Shown here: in pieces, positions 1 through 8,405 of the stretch
How the letters are laid out: the number at the start of each line of letters is the position of its first letter
Position numbering within the stretch: position 1 is the stretch's first letter
From: Rossellomorea marisflavi
GTDB taxonomy: Bacteria; Bacillota; Bacilli; Bacillales; Bacillaceae_B
Length of the DNA stretch: 64,000 bases
NCBI RefSeq assembly: GCF_001274775.1
Contig: NZ_LGUE01000001.1
Coordinates: 1,024,334 to 1,088,333 of the forward strand
Reading direction: 5' to 3'
Translations under genes and position numbers: made by a program
The notes under the pieces: generated by a model
What the model was told of the DNA's origin: nothing
The model's database searches: none
The model's input: the letters and a program-made list of their open reading frames with translations, nothing else

Positions 1-173
1 CCCTTCACATGCTTCATAAGACCAAGGATGGTTTTGATTGTTGTGCTTTTCCCCGCACCGTTGGGCCCGATCAGCCCCACAAGCTCACCCTTCCCGACCG
101 CAAATGAAATGTCTTGCAGAATCAGATCATCCCGGCCATACCCTGCTTCTTGAATGGTTGTGTTCAATATCAT
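1..173 (-). CDS. ABC transporter ATP-binding protein (N-terminal part, cut by window edge)
   Basis: The visible N-terminus carries a Walker A motif GPNGAGKST inside a typical ABC-ATPase opening (LQDISFAVGKGELVGLIG), so this is the nucleotide-binding subunit of an ABC transporter. The rest lies outside the window. Two in-frame ATGs occur at 179 and 173. GGAGG sits only 1 nt before the first and 7 nt before the second, so 173 is preferred. It follows the MFS gene by about 45 nt on the same strand. Substrate and direction of transport cannot be read from this fragment. Confidence 0.85.
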   Translation of the reverse strand, partial: MILNTTIQEAGYGRDDLILQDISFAVGKGELVGLIGPNGAGKSTTIKTILGLMKHVK

Positions 174-218
174 ATTCATGCCTCCATAGACTGACTATCC
201 CTTCTTATTCTACCATTA

Positions 219-1487
219 TCATCCAATGTTTGTGGAGTGGGAATTTTCAGGTAAATGGAGATCCTCGGCAGACAACTCATGTGAACTTGGAAGCCTGCGG
301 AGCTTCGAGACACTTAACCAGAAGATCGAAATGAAGACGATGGCGCCTGCTGCCGACATGAAGATGATGCCGCTTCCCCACCTGTCGGCCATACTCCCCC
401 CAAAAAGGGAGCCAAGGGGCATGGCCACAGCACTCATGGACGCGACAACCGAAAATACCCTTCCCATCAGATGCGGTGGCAAGATGGACTGGATGGCAGC
501 CCCCGTAATGACATTCGTTGCACCGATGGGTAGCCAGGCCAGGCCAAACAATATAGCCCCGATTATGGAAATACCCGAAAGACCAGACAAGATCCAGCTG
601 GCCCCGCCTAGTAAATACAATATAATGGTTAACCGGCCAAGCGGAAACCTGAAGAGAACGGGAGCGAATAGTGCACCAGTCAGAAGACCAAGTGAAATGG
701 CTCCAAGATACCATCCATACCAGGATGCTCCTGCTGATTCACCCGTGTATACAGGCAGGATGGCATATGTAGCACCGATGGCCCCATTTGCAATCACGGA
801 CGCGACCAGGAAGATGGCCATATACGAGCGAAAAACAATCATCATCCCTTCTGTAAGCTCATGCTTATACAGAATGGTCGATTCTTTCAACGTCCTTTTC
901 GTGGTATTTTTTTTCGCCGGGAAGCGAAGGGCGCTGTATACTAATGCGGCTGCTAAGAACACAGCAGAATCCATCATGAAGAGGGTTATGGCACCGATCA
1001 ATGGGAGAAGGATTCCGGTAAGGGCATTGAAGATCATGTCGACTCCCTGATAGGCGAACGTAAACAGAGCGTTCCCTTTTACAAGCTGTTCTTTTTTGAT
1101 GATCCGTGGCAAGACGGCTGTTTGGGCGGGATACGTAAACTGATTCATCATGGATACTATCGGCATGATCGTCAAGATCACGGCCACATTCAAATAACCT
1201 ATGAAATGGGCAACCGGAATCATCAGGATCAATCCAGCCTGAAGTAGCTGTACGATGGTCAGCAGCTTTTTTGTACTGAAACGATCGACCAGTGGACCAA
1301 TCAAGAACTGCAGCACCGTCGGCAGCATGGTGAGGAAACCGGCCAAGCCCGTATAAAAGGCACTCCCTCCCAGTTCGTACACAAGCCACATGGCGGCAAC
1401 ATAGTAGATGCTGTCCCCCATATTCGATAGGATCCTGCCTGTAAACATGAAGCTGAAGTTTCGATTTCTAAACAAATGCTCTTTCAT
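219..1487 (-). CDS. MFS transporter, DHA3 (macrolide-efflux-like) type
   Basis: A 422-residue, very hydrophobic protein with the spacing of about twelve membrane helices. The opening (FMFTGRILSNMGDSIYYVAAMW) and the first cytoplasmic loop (GPLVDRFSTKKLL) fit the MFS_3 family of drug exporters. A longer frame begins at ATG 1499, but AGGAG abuts that codon with no spacing. The internal ATG at 1487 has a GGTGA element 5 nt upstream and is the better start. The gene lies downstream of the ArsR-type regulator, behind that gene's terminator and its own operator-like repeat (1548-1567), so it is probably the regulator's target. The exported compound is unknown. Confidence 0.85.
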   Translation of the reverse strand: MKEHLFRNRNFSFMFTGRILSNMGDSIYYVAAMWLVYELGGSAFYTGLAGFLTMLPTVLQFLIGPLVDRFSTKKLLTIVQLLQAGLILMIPVAHFIGYLNVAVILTIMPIVSMMNQFTYPAQTAVLPRIIKKEQLVKGNALFTFAYQGVDMIFNALTGILLPLIGAITLFMMDSAVFLAAALVYSALRFPAKKNTTKRTLKESTILYKHELTEGMMIVFRSYMAIFLVASVIANGAIGATYAILPVYTGESAGASWYGWYLGAISLGLLTGALFAPVLFRFPLGRLTIILYLLGGASWILSGLSGISIIGAILFGLAWLPIGATNVITGAAIQSILPPHLMGRVFSVVASMSAVAMPLGSLFGGSMADRWGSGIIFMSAAGAIVFISIFWLSVSKLRRLPSSHELSAEDLHLPENSHSTNIG

Positions 1488-1547
1488 CCCGTTCACCATC
1501 TCCTGACAGTAAGTTTTTTTTGACCGTCAAAGTAAAAAAAATATACT

Positions 1548-1567
1548 CAGTTAAAATTATTTTACCG
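1548..1567. promoter_or_regulatory. Candidate ArsR-family operator before the MFS gene
   Basis: CAGTTAAAATTATTTTACCG is an imperfect palindrome about 60 nt before the MFS start. Together with a TACTC flank it matches the repeat in front of the regulator gene (2226-2245) at about 21 of 28 positions. The regulator probably binds both. Confidence 0.55.
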
Positions 1568-1580
1568 TTGTACTAAAAGA

Positions 1581-1602
1581 AAAGACCTTCTCACTGGTCT
1601 TT
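1581..1602 (-). terminator. Rho-independent terminator of the ArsR-type gene
   Basis: On the minus strand, AAAGACC pairs with GGTCTTT across an 8-nt loop and is followed by TCTTTT. The 5' arm overlaps the last codons of the regulator. It should partly uncouple the regulator from the MFS gene downstream. Confidence 0.6.
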
Positions 1603-2205
1603 GTCTTTTACTCTTTCAAAAACAGGCTCTTCTACCCGGAAACCGTAGTTGGATACAAAATATCTCTTTTTGCTCGACGCCTCTTCTGCTTCCGCGCGGC
1701 GATCAAGTTCTTCCATCAGTTTGAATTGTTCCTTGATGTACCACTTGAAGGTATCTTCCGAAGCTTGTATTTCCCAGGATGACGCCATCATATTCCACTC
1801 AGAAGGATCTTCACTCGAATCAACATCTTCAAGTGCTTCAGATGGTGCAGATAATAGCTTCGATGTCGTCTGTTCCATCATTTCAAGCATGAGATATTGT
1901 TTCATATCGCTGATTTCCTTTGTGTGTGGGAAAAGACTTGAATGGGGATAGAAACCTGTTGCCACAGACTGATAGAACTTTTGAATAATGCCATTTTTCT
2001 CTTCGGTTTTCACGATTTCTGCAAGACCAAGTTTTTCAAGCTCTTTCAGGTGATAATGAATCCGTGCTCGTGAAAGCTCGAAGATTTCGGACAGCTGCTG
2101 ACCCGTATACGGCCGTTCAATCAGTTTGAACATCAGCCTGACCCGAAACGGATCGCTGAGCGCTTTAAGCTGATCAAGGTCTTTGATGATATAGATTCCT
2201 GCCAT
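1591..2205 (-). CDS. ArsR-family (HTH_20) transcriptional regulator
   Basis: A 204-residue protein with an N-terminal winged-helix domain (residues about 5-85: DQLKALSDPFRVRLMFKL, then a recognition region SRARIHYHLKELEKLGL) and an acidic helical C-terminal half of unknown function. It contains no cysteine, so it is unlikely to sense metal in the classic ArsR/SmtB way. The frame can open at GTG 2214, but AGGTG lies 6 nt before ATG 2205, which is chosen. Matching operator-like repeats precede this gene and the MFS gene, suggesting autoregulation and control of the exporter. Confidence 0.85.
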   Translation of the reverse strand: MAGIYIIKDLDQLKALSDPFRVRLMFKLIERPYTGQQLSEIFELSRARIHYHLKELEKLGLAEIVKTEEKNGIIQKFYQSVATGFYPHSSLFPHTKEISDMKQYLMLEMMEQTTSKLLSAPSEALEDVDSSEDPSEWNMMASSWEIQASEDTFKWYIKEQFKLMEELDRRAEAEEASSKKRYFVSNYGFRVEEPVFERVKDKDQ

Positions 2206-2225
2206 ACTGTACACCTCTTTTTACT

Positions 2226-2245
2226 CGGTAAAAATAATTTAACGG
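2226..2245. promoter_or_regulatory. Candidate ArsR-family operator before the regulator gene
   Basis: CGGTAAAAATAATTTAACGG is an imperfect palindrome with a TACTC flank, 20-40 nt upstream of the regulator start. It is the partner of the repeat at 1548-1567. It lies between the regulator and the plus-strand Cys-rich peptide gene, so it could affect both. Confidence 0.55.
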
Positions 2246-2300
2246 TTATTCCTACTCTAATCCATTAGCGATCGATTTGCAATGGGAGAATGAAAATCGA

Positions 2301-2327
2301 TTGAACATTCTTTCATCTGGATATACT
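2301..2327 (+). promoter_or_regulatory. Possible sigma-A promoter for the Cys-rich peptide
   Basis: TTGAAC (2301-2306) and TATACT (2322-2327) are separated by 15 nt, slightly short of the usual 17. They lie 28 nt upstream of the ATG of the small Cys-rich ORF. Confidence 0.4.
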
Positions 2328-2354
2328 GGTTGGTAAAAGAAAGAAGGTGTCCTG

Positions 2355-2435
2355 ATGGTCCACGAATGTTCTTGCCCAAACTGTCTTTGTGAAACAATAA
2401 AAGAATGCGACTGCCCCTGCTGCTGCGAAAAATAG
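2355..2435 (+). CDS. 26-residue Cys-rich metallothionein-like peptide
   Basis: A tiny ORF preceded by AAGGTG 5 nt upstream of its ATG. It starts MVHECSCPNCLC and ends CDCPCCCEK, with 9 cysteines in 26 residues at positions 5, 7, 10, 12, 18, 20, 22, 23 and 24. The CxCxxCLC block resembles the N-terminal metal-binding block of bacterial metallothioneins such as SmtA. The Cys/His zinc-finger part and overall length of those proteins are missing. The likely role is cytosolic binding of a soft metal (Zn, Cu or Cd). It lies between the divergent ArsR-type regulator and guaC. The function is inferred from composition; the ribosome binding site and Cys pattern make it likely to be a real gene. Confidence 0.65.
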   Translation: MVHECSCPNCLCETIKECDCPCCCEK

Positions 2436-2476
2436 TAATCGATTACAATCACGTCATCTTAAATTGATAAAAAACT

Positions 2477-2505
2477 TTGACAACGGTCAAGAAATCATGT
2501 ACATT
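2477..2505 (+). promoter_or_regulatory. guaC sigma-A promoter
   Basis: TTGACA (2477-2482), 17 nt, then TACATT (2500-2505), about 60 nt before the guaC start. Confidence 0.7.
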
Positions 2506-2511
2506 ACCAAT

Positions 2512-2534
2512 GGACGAACATTTCATTTTCGTCC
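2512..2534. promoter_or_regulatory. Inverted repeat in the guaC leader
   Basis: GGACGAA and TTCGTCC form a perfect 7-bp inverted repeat with a 9-nt spacer just after the predicted guaC transcription start. It could be a repressor site or a leader hairpin. The left half contains CGAACATT, resembling the end of a PurR box, but the right half does not match well, so PurR control is not claimed. Confidence 0.35.
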
Positions 2535-2567
2535 GACGATAATTATTCGTGTTTAGGAGTGTTCATG

Positions 2568-3551
2568 ATGGAAAACGTGTTCGACTATGAAGATATTCAA
2601 TTGATTCCAGCCAAATGCATTGTTAACAGCCGTTCAGAATGTGATACAGCCATCACATTGGGTGGACATACATTTAAACTTCCTGTGGTTCCTGCCAATA
2701 TGCAGACCATCATCGATGAGAAGATTGCTATGTACCTTGCAGAACATAACTATTTCTATATTATGCACCGTTTCGAACCTGGGAAAAGAATCAGCTTCAT
2801 CGAGGACATGCACGCTCGCGGACTGATTGCTTCCATCAGCGTTGGCGTGAAAGAAGAAGAATATAGTTTTGTGGAGGAACTGGCCTCTAAAGGGTTGGTA
2901 CCTGAATACATCACGATCGATATTGCACATGGCCATTCAAATGCCGTGATCAGCATGATCCAACATATTAAAAAACTCCTGCCTGAGAGCTTTGTTATTG
3001 CTGGAAACGTGGGGACACCAGAGGCGGTAAGAGAACTTGAACACGCTGGAGCCGATGCGACCAAGGTTGGGATCGGTCCGGGCAAAGTTTGCATCACAAA
3101 GATCAAAACCGGTTTTGGAACCGGTGGCTGGCAGCTTGCGGCACTAAGATGGTGCGCAAAAGCTGCAACCAAGCCGATTATCGCTGACGGCGGGATCAGG
3201 ACCCATGGAGATATCGCCAAAAGCATCCGATTCGGTGCCAGCATGGTCATGATCGGGTCGTTATTCGCAGGGCATGAAGAATCTCCTGGTGAGACGACCG
3301 AAATTGATGGAAAGCGCGTCAAAGAATACTTCGGCTCTGCATCTGAATTCCAAAAAGGTGAAAAGAAAAACGTGGAAGGGAAGAAAATGTTCGTTGAGCA
3401 TAAAGGCTCCCTCCAGGATACACTGACGGAAATGGAACAGGATCTTCAATCCTCGATCTCCTATGCAGGCGGAACGAAGCTCGATGCCATCCGGACCGTC
3501 GATTATGTAGTTGTGAAAAATTCGATCTTCAATGGCGACAAAGTTTATTGA
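2568..3551 (+). CDS. guaC: GMP reductase
   Basis: A 327-residue IMPDH/GMPR-family TIM-barrel enzyme that reduces GMP to IMP with NADPH, returning guanine nucleotides to the purine pool. The active-site loop [11 protein letters not shown] contains the catalytic Cys175, followed by TGFGTGG and the phosphate-binding DGGIRTHGD. The opening [19 protein letters not shown] is typical of Bacillus GuaC. No CBS pair is present, which separates it from IMP dehydrogenase. AGGAG lies 8 nt before ATG 2568, preferred over ATG 2565 and the upstream GTG. It has its own promoter and a strong terminator. Confidence 0.96.
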   Translation: MENVFDYEDIQLIPAKCIVNSRSECDTAITLGGHTFKLPVVPANMQTIIDEKIAMYLAEHNYFYIMHRFEPGKRISFIEDMHARGLIASISVGVKEEEYSFVEELASKGLVPEYITIDIAHGHSNAVISMIQHIKKLLPESFVIAGNVGTPEAVRELEHAGADATKVGIGPGKVCITKIKTGFGTGGWQLAALRWCAKAATKPIIADGGIRTHGDIAKSIRFGASMVMIGSLFAGHEESPGETTEIDGKRVKEYFGSASEFQKGEKKNVEGKKMFVEHKGSLQDTLTEMEQDLQSSISYAGGTKLDAIRTVDYVVVKNSIFNGDKVY

Positions 3552-3558
3552 TAGACTA

Positions 3559-3589
3559 AAAGAGTTGGGCGATGGACGCCCAACTCTTT
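3559..3589. terminator. Bidirectional terminator between guaC and the methyltransferase
   Basis: AAAGAGTTGGGC (3559-3570) pairs perfectly with GCCCAACTCTTT (3578-3589) over a 7-nt loop, with T runs on both sides. It serves both convergent genes. Confidence 0.85.
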
Positions 3590-3599
3590 TACTTTTTGT

Positions 3600-4313
3600 T
3601 CAGGACCGGAGCAGATCATGCTTGAATAATGCTGCCCATAGTCCATCGGATTCAAATACATCCGGATCGCCGTCCCCGACCATTTTCCGTATTTCAACTG
3701 AGGTGAAACATTCAAAAATCCGAATGAGCTTTTCCTCAGTATATCCCATCCCGCCATGGAGCGACCCCGTTTGGTAGATCTCCCAATCTGATAGGGTGGC
3801 ACCCCCGTATTCTCCGTCCTCACAAAAACAGGCGAGACCATAATATCCATCTTGCTTCAACGCATTCAGGATCACTTCTCTGTACCGGGGTCTTCTGTGT
3901 GGAGCAATATGGTGAAAGCACCCCGAGTCGTACACTAGATCATATGCATCCTTTTCAATCTGATGTTCAAGGAGGTCTGCCTGGAAGAAGCGGATCGTAG
4001 CACCCGCTTCTTCTGCGCGTTCCCCTGCCCACTTTAGGGAAGTCGAAGAAAGGTCCATTGCATCGACTTCCCATCCATTACTGGCGAGATAAATGGCATT
4101 CCTTCCGGCACCACAGCCAATATCCAGTGCTTTGCCCGTTTTCAATCGACCGCTGTTCACATACGACACAAGGTTCTCATCGGGTCTACTTGTAAAAATA
4201 GGGATTTTCCGTTCGCGATTTTCATAAAATCCTTCCCAGAAAGGCTTGGGATCCCTTAACCATGAATCCAGCATCTTCATTACATCGTTTTCATCTACTA
4301 TCCATTCTCTCAT
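3600..4313 (-). CDS. Class I SAM-dependent methyltransferase
   Basis: A 237-residue protein with the SAM-binding motif I LDIGCGAGRN at residues 63-72, the acidic motif II region (VDAMDLSS) and a later YDLVYDSGCFHH stretch. This places it in the small-molecule or thiopurine-like class I methyltransferases. The acceptor is unknown. A polypurine AGGAGGGGGG lies about 7 nt before the ATG. It stands alone, convergent with guaC across a shared terminator. Confidence 0.8.
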   Translation of the reverse strand: MREWIVDENDVMKMLDSWLRDPKPFWEGFYENRERKIPIFTSRPDENLVSYVNSGRLKTGKALDIGCGAGRNAIYLASNGWEVDAMDLSSTSLKWAGERAEEAGATIRFFQADLLEHQIEKDAYDLVYDSGCFHHIAPHRRPRYREVILNALKQDGYYGLACFCEDGEYGGATLSDWEIYQTGSLHGGMGYTEEKLIRIFECFTSVEIRKMVGDGDPDVFESDGLWAALFKHDLLRS

Positions 4314-4595
4314 CGTATATCCCCCCTCCTATTATTGTACAGGAAGGAAAGAATAGGCATGTTACACCCGTATGAAACAATGATGTTTTTCACAGGGAAA
4401 GGGTTGGACCCAGGAACTCTAAAACGAGCCGTATGCCCCTCTTCTTTACCTTGATCGGCCGGCAGGATAGGCTGTAGGATAAGGGTAGCCTACCATCTTC
4501 CTCCAAGGTTGTAGGTCTTTCTGCGCCTTTCTGGGAGGAGCCCCATGTCTGTCTGAATGTTTTATATGACAATTATGACAAAACGATTACAGGTA

Positions 4596-5384
4596 TTAAA
4601 CGGTTAAATAATCATATACAAGCTTTCCGATTCTCGAGATCGCCCTCCTACCATCCTCTGGAGCCTGCAGCCCATCAATCAGAACAGCCACATAAGCAAT
4701 CTTTCCTGAAGTTGACTCCAAGATTGCACAATCATGTTCAACGCCAGGTAGTTCCCCGGTTTTATTGAAGACTTTTACATCTCCCCCTACCAATGCAGGA
4801 AGTTTATCACGAAATTGCTGGCGTGAGAGCATCGTAAGCATTTTTCTCTTGGATGCCTCCTTAAAGGGACCTTCGTTGATCCCTTTAAGACAGCTGACCA
4901 CGTCCATGGATGACGTCCAATTGTCCTGTCCCATTTCCAACGATCGGAAGTCCATCATCTTACGGTTCAAGAACGTCCGCTTTAGATTCCACGTCAGGCA
5001 GAATCTGTTGATTGAATCCTTTCCAATCAGCTCGATCAGCCGGTTGGTGGCTGTGTTGTCTGAGACGGTGATCATGAGCTTCAACAAATCTTCAATGGAC
5101 AGTGTGATTCCATCATGTAATCCATTCAAGACCCCTGCGCCTTCCACATGATCTTCATGACGCAGGACCACCATGGCATCACCATTGAGGCTGCCTGTCT
5201 GAATCTGTTCAAATGCAGTCATCATGATCGGCAGCTTGATCAGGCTGGCAGATGATTTGCGCCGGTTCTCTTCCCAAGACAGGGACTCGTCATGTGAGAG
5301 GATCGTGAAACTTACACTTCCGGGACATTCGTGTACGACCTTCATCAGATCCTCTCTCAAACCTTCCAGCCCTGCTGTTTTCAT
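4596..5384 (-). CDS. Beta-lactamase-fold serine hydrolase without signal peptide, last gene of the dpp-ykf operon
   Basis: A 262-residue class A beta-lactamase-like protein. The three active-site elements are present: S47-LI-K50, S108-D109-N110 and K208-T209-G210. The omega-loop general-base Glu of true class A enzymes is not evident; the region reads MMDFRSLEMGQDNW. There is no signal peptide or lipobox, so it should be cytoplasmic. Its ATG overlaps the ykfD stop (ATGA), so it is translationally coupled to the murein-peptide operon. A role as peptidase or amidase on imported D-amino-acid peptides is more likely than antibiotic resistance. This is inferred from context. Confidence 0.75.
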   Translation of the reverse strand: MKTAGLEGLREDLMKVVHECPGSVSFTILSHDESLSWEENRRKSSASLIKLPIMMTAFEQIQTGSLNGDAMVVLRHEDHVEGAGVLNGLHDGITLSIEDLLKLMITVSDNTATNRLIELIGKDSINRFCLTWNLKRTFLNRKMMDFRSLEMGQDNWTSSMDVVSCLKGINEGPFKEASKRKMLTMLSRQQFRDKLPALVGGDVKVFNKTGELPGVEHDCAILESTSGKIAYVAVLIDGLQAPEDGRRAISRIGKLVYDYLTV

Positions 5385-6385
5385 TTGGTTACGGCCACTT
5401 CGTCATGATCTTTGATTATGGTTTCATCGTAAAGGTGACACGCTACAAAATGACTCGATTCCACTTCCTTCCAGGATGGTTTTTTCTCTGCACAAACATC
5501 CATTGCGTGAGGGCAGCGCGTCCTGAATACGCATCCACTCGGGGGATCGATGGGGCTAGGGATCTCACCCTTCAGGATGATCCGCTCCCTCCTGTCTTCC
5601 ACGTCGGGATCCGGAATCGGGATGGCAGATAGTAGCGCCTGTGTATATGGGTGCAGAGGCTTTTTGTAAAGTTCCTTACTCTCAGTCAGCTCGACGATCG
5701 AACCCAAATACATGACGCCGATCCGATTGCTGATATGCTTCACCATGGATAAGTCATGGGCAATGAACAAGAAGGTAATGCCTTTTTCCTTTTGGAGTTT
5801 CCTAAGGAGGTTGACGATTTGGGCTTGTACGGATACGTCAAGTGCCGATATCGGTTCATCTGCGATGATGAACTCAGGATCGAGAGCAAGAGCGCGTGCA
5901 ATCCCGATCCGCTGACGCTGTCCGCCGCTGAATTCATGGGGATATCGGTTAGCATGATCCCGGTTCAATCCGACGTCTTCCAGCAACTGATAGACCTTTT
6001 CCAGCTGTTCCTTCTTATCCTTATAAAGCTGATGGGACTCCATGGGCTCCGCTATGATTTCTTTCACAGTGGATCTGGGATTGAGAGAAGCATAGGGATC
6101 CTGGAATATCATCTGGATCTTACGGTGAAATGCATGTTGCTCTTTTGCGCTTAGTGCGTGGAGATTCCGACCCGCATAGTCCACTTCCCCGTCCGTACAT
6201 TCATAGAGCCCGATGATCGTTCGTCCAGTCGTCGATTTTCCGCATCCGGATTCTCCTACAAGCCCGAATGTTTCGCCACGATATATATCAAAGGATATGT
6301 CGTCCACCGCTTTCAGTAGCTTCCCTTTATCCAGTCGGAAATGTTTTTTGAGCCGTTTCACTTGAAGTAGCTTTTCATTGGTCAT
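5381..6385 (-). CDS. ykfD: Oligopeptide ABC transporter ATP-binding protein, OppF type
   Basis: A 334-residue ABC ATPase: Walker A GESGCGKST (44-52), signature SGGQR (153-157), Walker B FIIADEP (172-178) and the C-terminal oligopeptide-transporter extension (GCVFRTRCPHAMDVCAEKKP). It is the second ATPase of the dipeptide/murein-peptide importer, pairing with DppD under the DppBC permease. It follows ykfC by 12 nt and overlaps the next gene by 4 nt. The position matches ykfD in the B. subtilis dpp-ykf operon. Confidence 0.92.
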   Translation of the reverse strand: MTNEKLLQVKRLKKHFRLDKGKLLKAVDDISFDIYRGETFGLVGESGCGKSTTGRTIIGLYECTDGEVDYAGRNLHALSAKEQHAFHRKIQMIFQDPYASLNPRSTVKEIIAEPMESHQLYKDKKEQLEKVYQLLEDVGLNRDHANRYPHEFSGGQRQRIGIARALALDPEFIIADEPISALDVSVQAQIVNLLRKLQKEKGITFLFIAHDLSMVKHISNRIGVMYLGSIVELTESKELYKKPLHPYTQALLSAIPIPDPDVEDRRERIILKGEIPSPIDPPSGCVFRTRCPHAMDVCAEKKPSWKEVESSHFVACHLYDETIIKDHDEVAVTK

Positions 6386-6397
6386 CCTTACCGCCTC

Positions 6398-7303
6398 CTA
6401 GTCTTTCCAATAGCGCCTTGCTTCACAAAGTTCTTCCTCATAATACGTTCCTTTCAGCGATAGGGTCTCGATCGTCTTCCCTGTTTTTGGAGAGTGGATC
6501 ATCACGCCGTCCCCATGGTAGATACCAACATGATGGACCGCACCCTTGCCTTTCTCATAAGCAAAAAACAGGAGATCTCCAGGAGCCAACGCATCCAATG
6601 GCACCTTCTTTCCGTGCAGGGCCTGATCATTTGCATCCCTTGGAATGATCACACCGTTAGCACGGCACATATTGTAGGAAAAACCTGAACAATCATATCC
6701 GAAAGCGCTCATTCCGCCCCAAAGATAAGGGAGATCCAAAAATTGCTCTCCGTCTTTCACAATCGCAGCACCGTCTCCCTGCACATCTGGTATAGTACGT
6801 GAAGAGAAAACGATATCATCCACTTGGAGGGTGCCGGGACCTTTCGGTGTCTGCACCCGAACGGCTTCTTCCGTTTGATTGATTACCGGAAGGGCAGTCA
6901 GATAGCTTAATTTCATTCTTCCATTCTCATATTCCAGCTCAGTGAACGGGACATTGACGATGGCATACCCGTCCTTCGGTACCTTGCGTTCATCCTTGCT
7001 CAGCTGAGAGCTCGGGATCCATCCTGGATATCCGTCTGCACATTTGGACGAAGGCTGCTCCGCCACGACTACCTCAGACCAGTCCCCTTCTATCCCTACC
7101 ACGTTTACTTCGGTTCCGAACAATAGCTGGGATTGGATAAGATTGCGATCGCACAGCTCCAATAGTGATTCATAGTCCTGCGGAGCAATCCACTTTTCCA
7201 TGTCTACAGGGTCGGACAGGATTTCTTCATCACGTTTTCTAGGGGATTGCGGTGTCGTCCATAAAGTGGCCACGGCCACATTAACTACTGACCTTTCCTT
7301 CAT
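6398..7303 (-). CDS. ykfC: NlpC/P60 gamma-D-glutamyl-L-diamino acid endopeptidase
   Basis: A 301-residue protein with SH3b-like N-terminal domains (about 1-160) and a C-terminal NlpC/P60 domain. The catalytic residues are Cys205 (GYDCSGFSY), His258 (HHVGIY) and His270 (VMIHSP). Family members cut the bond between gamma-D-Glu and the diamino acid in murein peptides with a free N-terminal L-Ala. There is no signal peptide, consistent with a cytoplasmic recycling role. GGGAGG precedes the ATG, which lies inside the 3' end of ykfB (23-nt overlap). Confidence 0.93.
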   Translation of the reverse strand: MKERSVVNVAVATLWTTPQSPRKRDEEILSDPVDMEKWIAPQDYESLLELCDRNLIQSQLLFGTEVNVVGIEGDWSEVVVAEQPSSKCADGYPGWIPSSQLSKDERKVPKDGYAIVNVPFTELEYENGRMKLSYLTALPVINQTEEAVRVQTPKGPGTLQVDDIVFSSRTIPDVQGDGAAIVKDGEQFLDLPYLWGGMSAFGYDCSGFSYNMCRANGVIIPRDANDQALHGKKVPLDALAPGDLLFFAYEKGKGAVHHVGIYHGDGVMIHSPKTGKTIETLSLKGTYYEEELCEARRYWKD

Positions 7304-8405
7304 TGGTTATCCTCCCTTTCTCAAAGTGAATATGTTTAACGCCCAATCCAGGACTTTCAGAAAGTCTGATCTGTTTCCCTTCATAGGTCGCCCCGCCTTC
7401 AAGAAAATCGTGCGCTAGCATAAGGGGAGCGTCAAAGTCGTATCGGGTGATATTCCGGCTGCTGGCTGCAAAGTGGGCTGCAGCGGTGATACCTAAACGG
7501 GACTCGATCATGCTCCCCACCATGCATTCCATTCCCGCAGCTTCTGCAAGGACGTTGATCTTGATAGCCTGGTGAATCCCACCTGCTTTCATCAGTTTGA
7601 TATTGATGAGATCCGCACATCGGTGCTTTACCACTTCCAGTGCTTGAAGTGGACTGAAGACACTCTCATCGGCCATGATCGGTGTATCCACATGGTCCGT
7701 TACCCATTTGAGTCCGTTCAGGTCATGAGCGGGCACCGGCTGTTCGATCAATTCGATTCCTAGATCAGAGTCTTCCATTTTTTTGATGGCACGGACTGCC
7801 TCTTTTGCTCCCCAGCCCTGATTCGCGTCGAGCCGTATCTGCACTTCCCTACCAATTGCCTCCCGAATCGCCTGGATCCGGCGGATATCCTTTTCTATGT
7901 CATCTTTACCTACCTTGACTTTTAATACATCAAATCCTTCTCTTATGTACTGACGTGCATCATTGGCCATCTCAGAGGGCTCATTGACACTGACGGTGAA
8001 ATCCGTTTCCAATCGGTTCTTGTACCCTCCAAGAAACTGATAAAGGGGCAGCCCGCTTCGCTGGGCTACTAGATCATAGATTGCCATATCAACGGCTGCT
8101 TTTGCACTTCCGTTCCCGGTCATGCATGTTTGGATCCGATGGAATATCTCCTCATGATTCAATAGATCCCCTTTTAACAAGGCAGGCTTCAGATGATAGT
8201 GGATTGCTCCTTCTATACTTTGAAGGGTCTCTCCTGTTATGACAGCTGTGGGCGGGGCCTCTCCCCACCCGATCCGTCCATCTTCACAGGTGATTTTCAC
8301 AATGATCGCTTCAGCGGCGGTCACGGTCCTCAGGGCCGTTTTAAATGGCTTGATCAGTGGAACATGGGTTTGAAATGTTTCAATTTTTTGGATGATCATG
8401 GTCAT
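7281..8405 (-). CDS. ykfB: L-Ala-D/L-Glu (dipeptide) epimerase
   Basis: A 374-residue enolase-superfamily enzyme that interconverts L-Ala-D-Glu and L-Ala-L-Glu so that murein dipeptides can be used. The visible active site includes the Lys pair in LKVKVG (K162/K164), metal ligands in RLDANQGW (D193), IEQP (E221) and ADES (D246), and the opposite Lys in NIKLMKAGG (K270). ATG 8405 overlaps the ykfA stop as ATGA. ATG 8399 has a better distance (8 nt) from AAAGGGG and is a possible true start. Confidence 0.93.
   Translation of the reverse strand: MTMIIQKIETFQTHVPLIKPFKTALRTVTAAEAIIVKITCEDGRIGWGEAPPTAVITGETLQSIEGAIHYHLKPALLKGDLLNHEEIFHRIQTCMTGNGSAKAAVDMAIYDLVAQRSGLPLYQFLGGYKNRLETDFTVSVNEPSEMANDARQYIREGFDVLKVKVGKDDIEKDIRRIQAIREAIGREVQIRLDANQGWGAKEAVRAIKKMEDSDLGIELIEQPVPAHDLNGLKWVTDHVDTPIMADESVFSPLQALEVVKHRCADLINIKLMKAGGIHQAIKINVLAEAAGMECMVGSMIESRLGITAAAHFAASSRNITRYDFDAPLMLAHDFLEGGATYEGKQIRLSESPGLGVKHIHFEKGRITNEGKVSS

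Noticed and set aside
226..1050. Long plus-strand open frame opposite the MFS gene
   Set aside because: No ribosome binding site, unlikely composition, and it lies wholly antisense to a clear transporter gene.
2512..2534. Pair of PurR boxes before guaC
   Set aside because: Only one half resembles CGAACATT; the inverted partner does not fit the PurR consensus, so only an inverted repeat is reported.
4390..4572. 60-codon minus-strand ORF in the gap before the beta-lactamase-like gene
   Set aside because: No ribosome binding site, no family resemblance and low-complexity content; the 4314-4595 gap shows nothing convincing.
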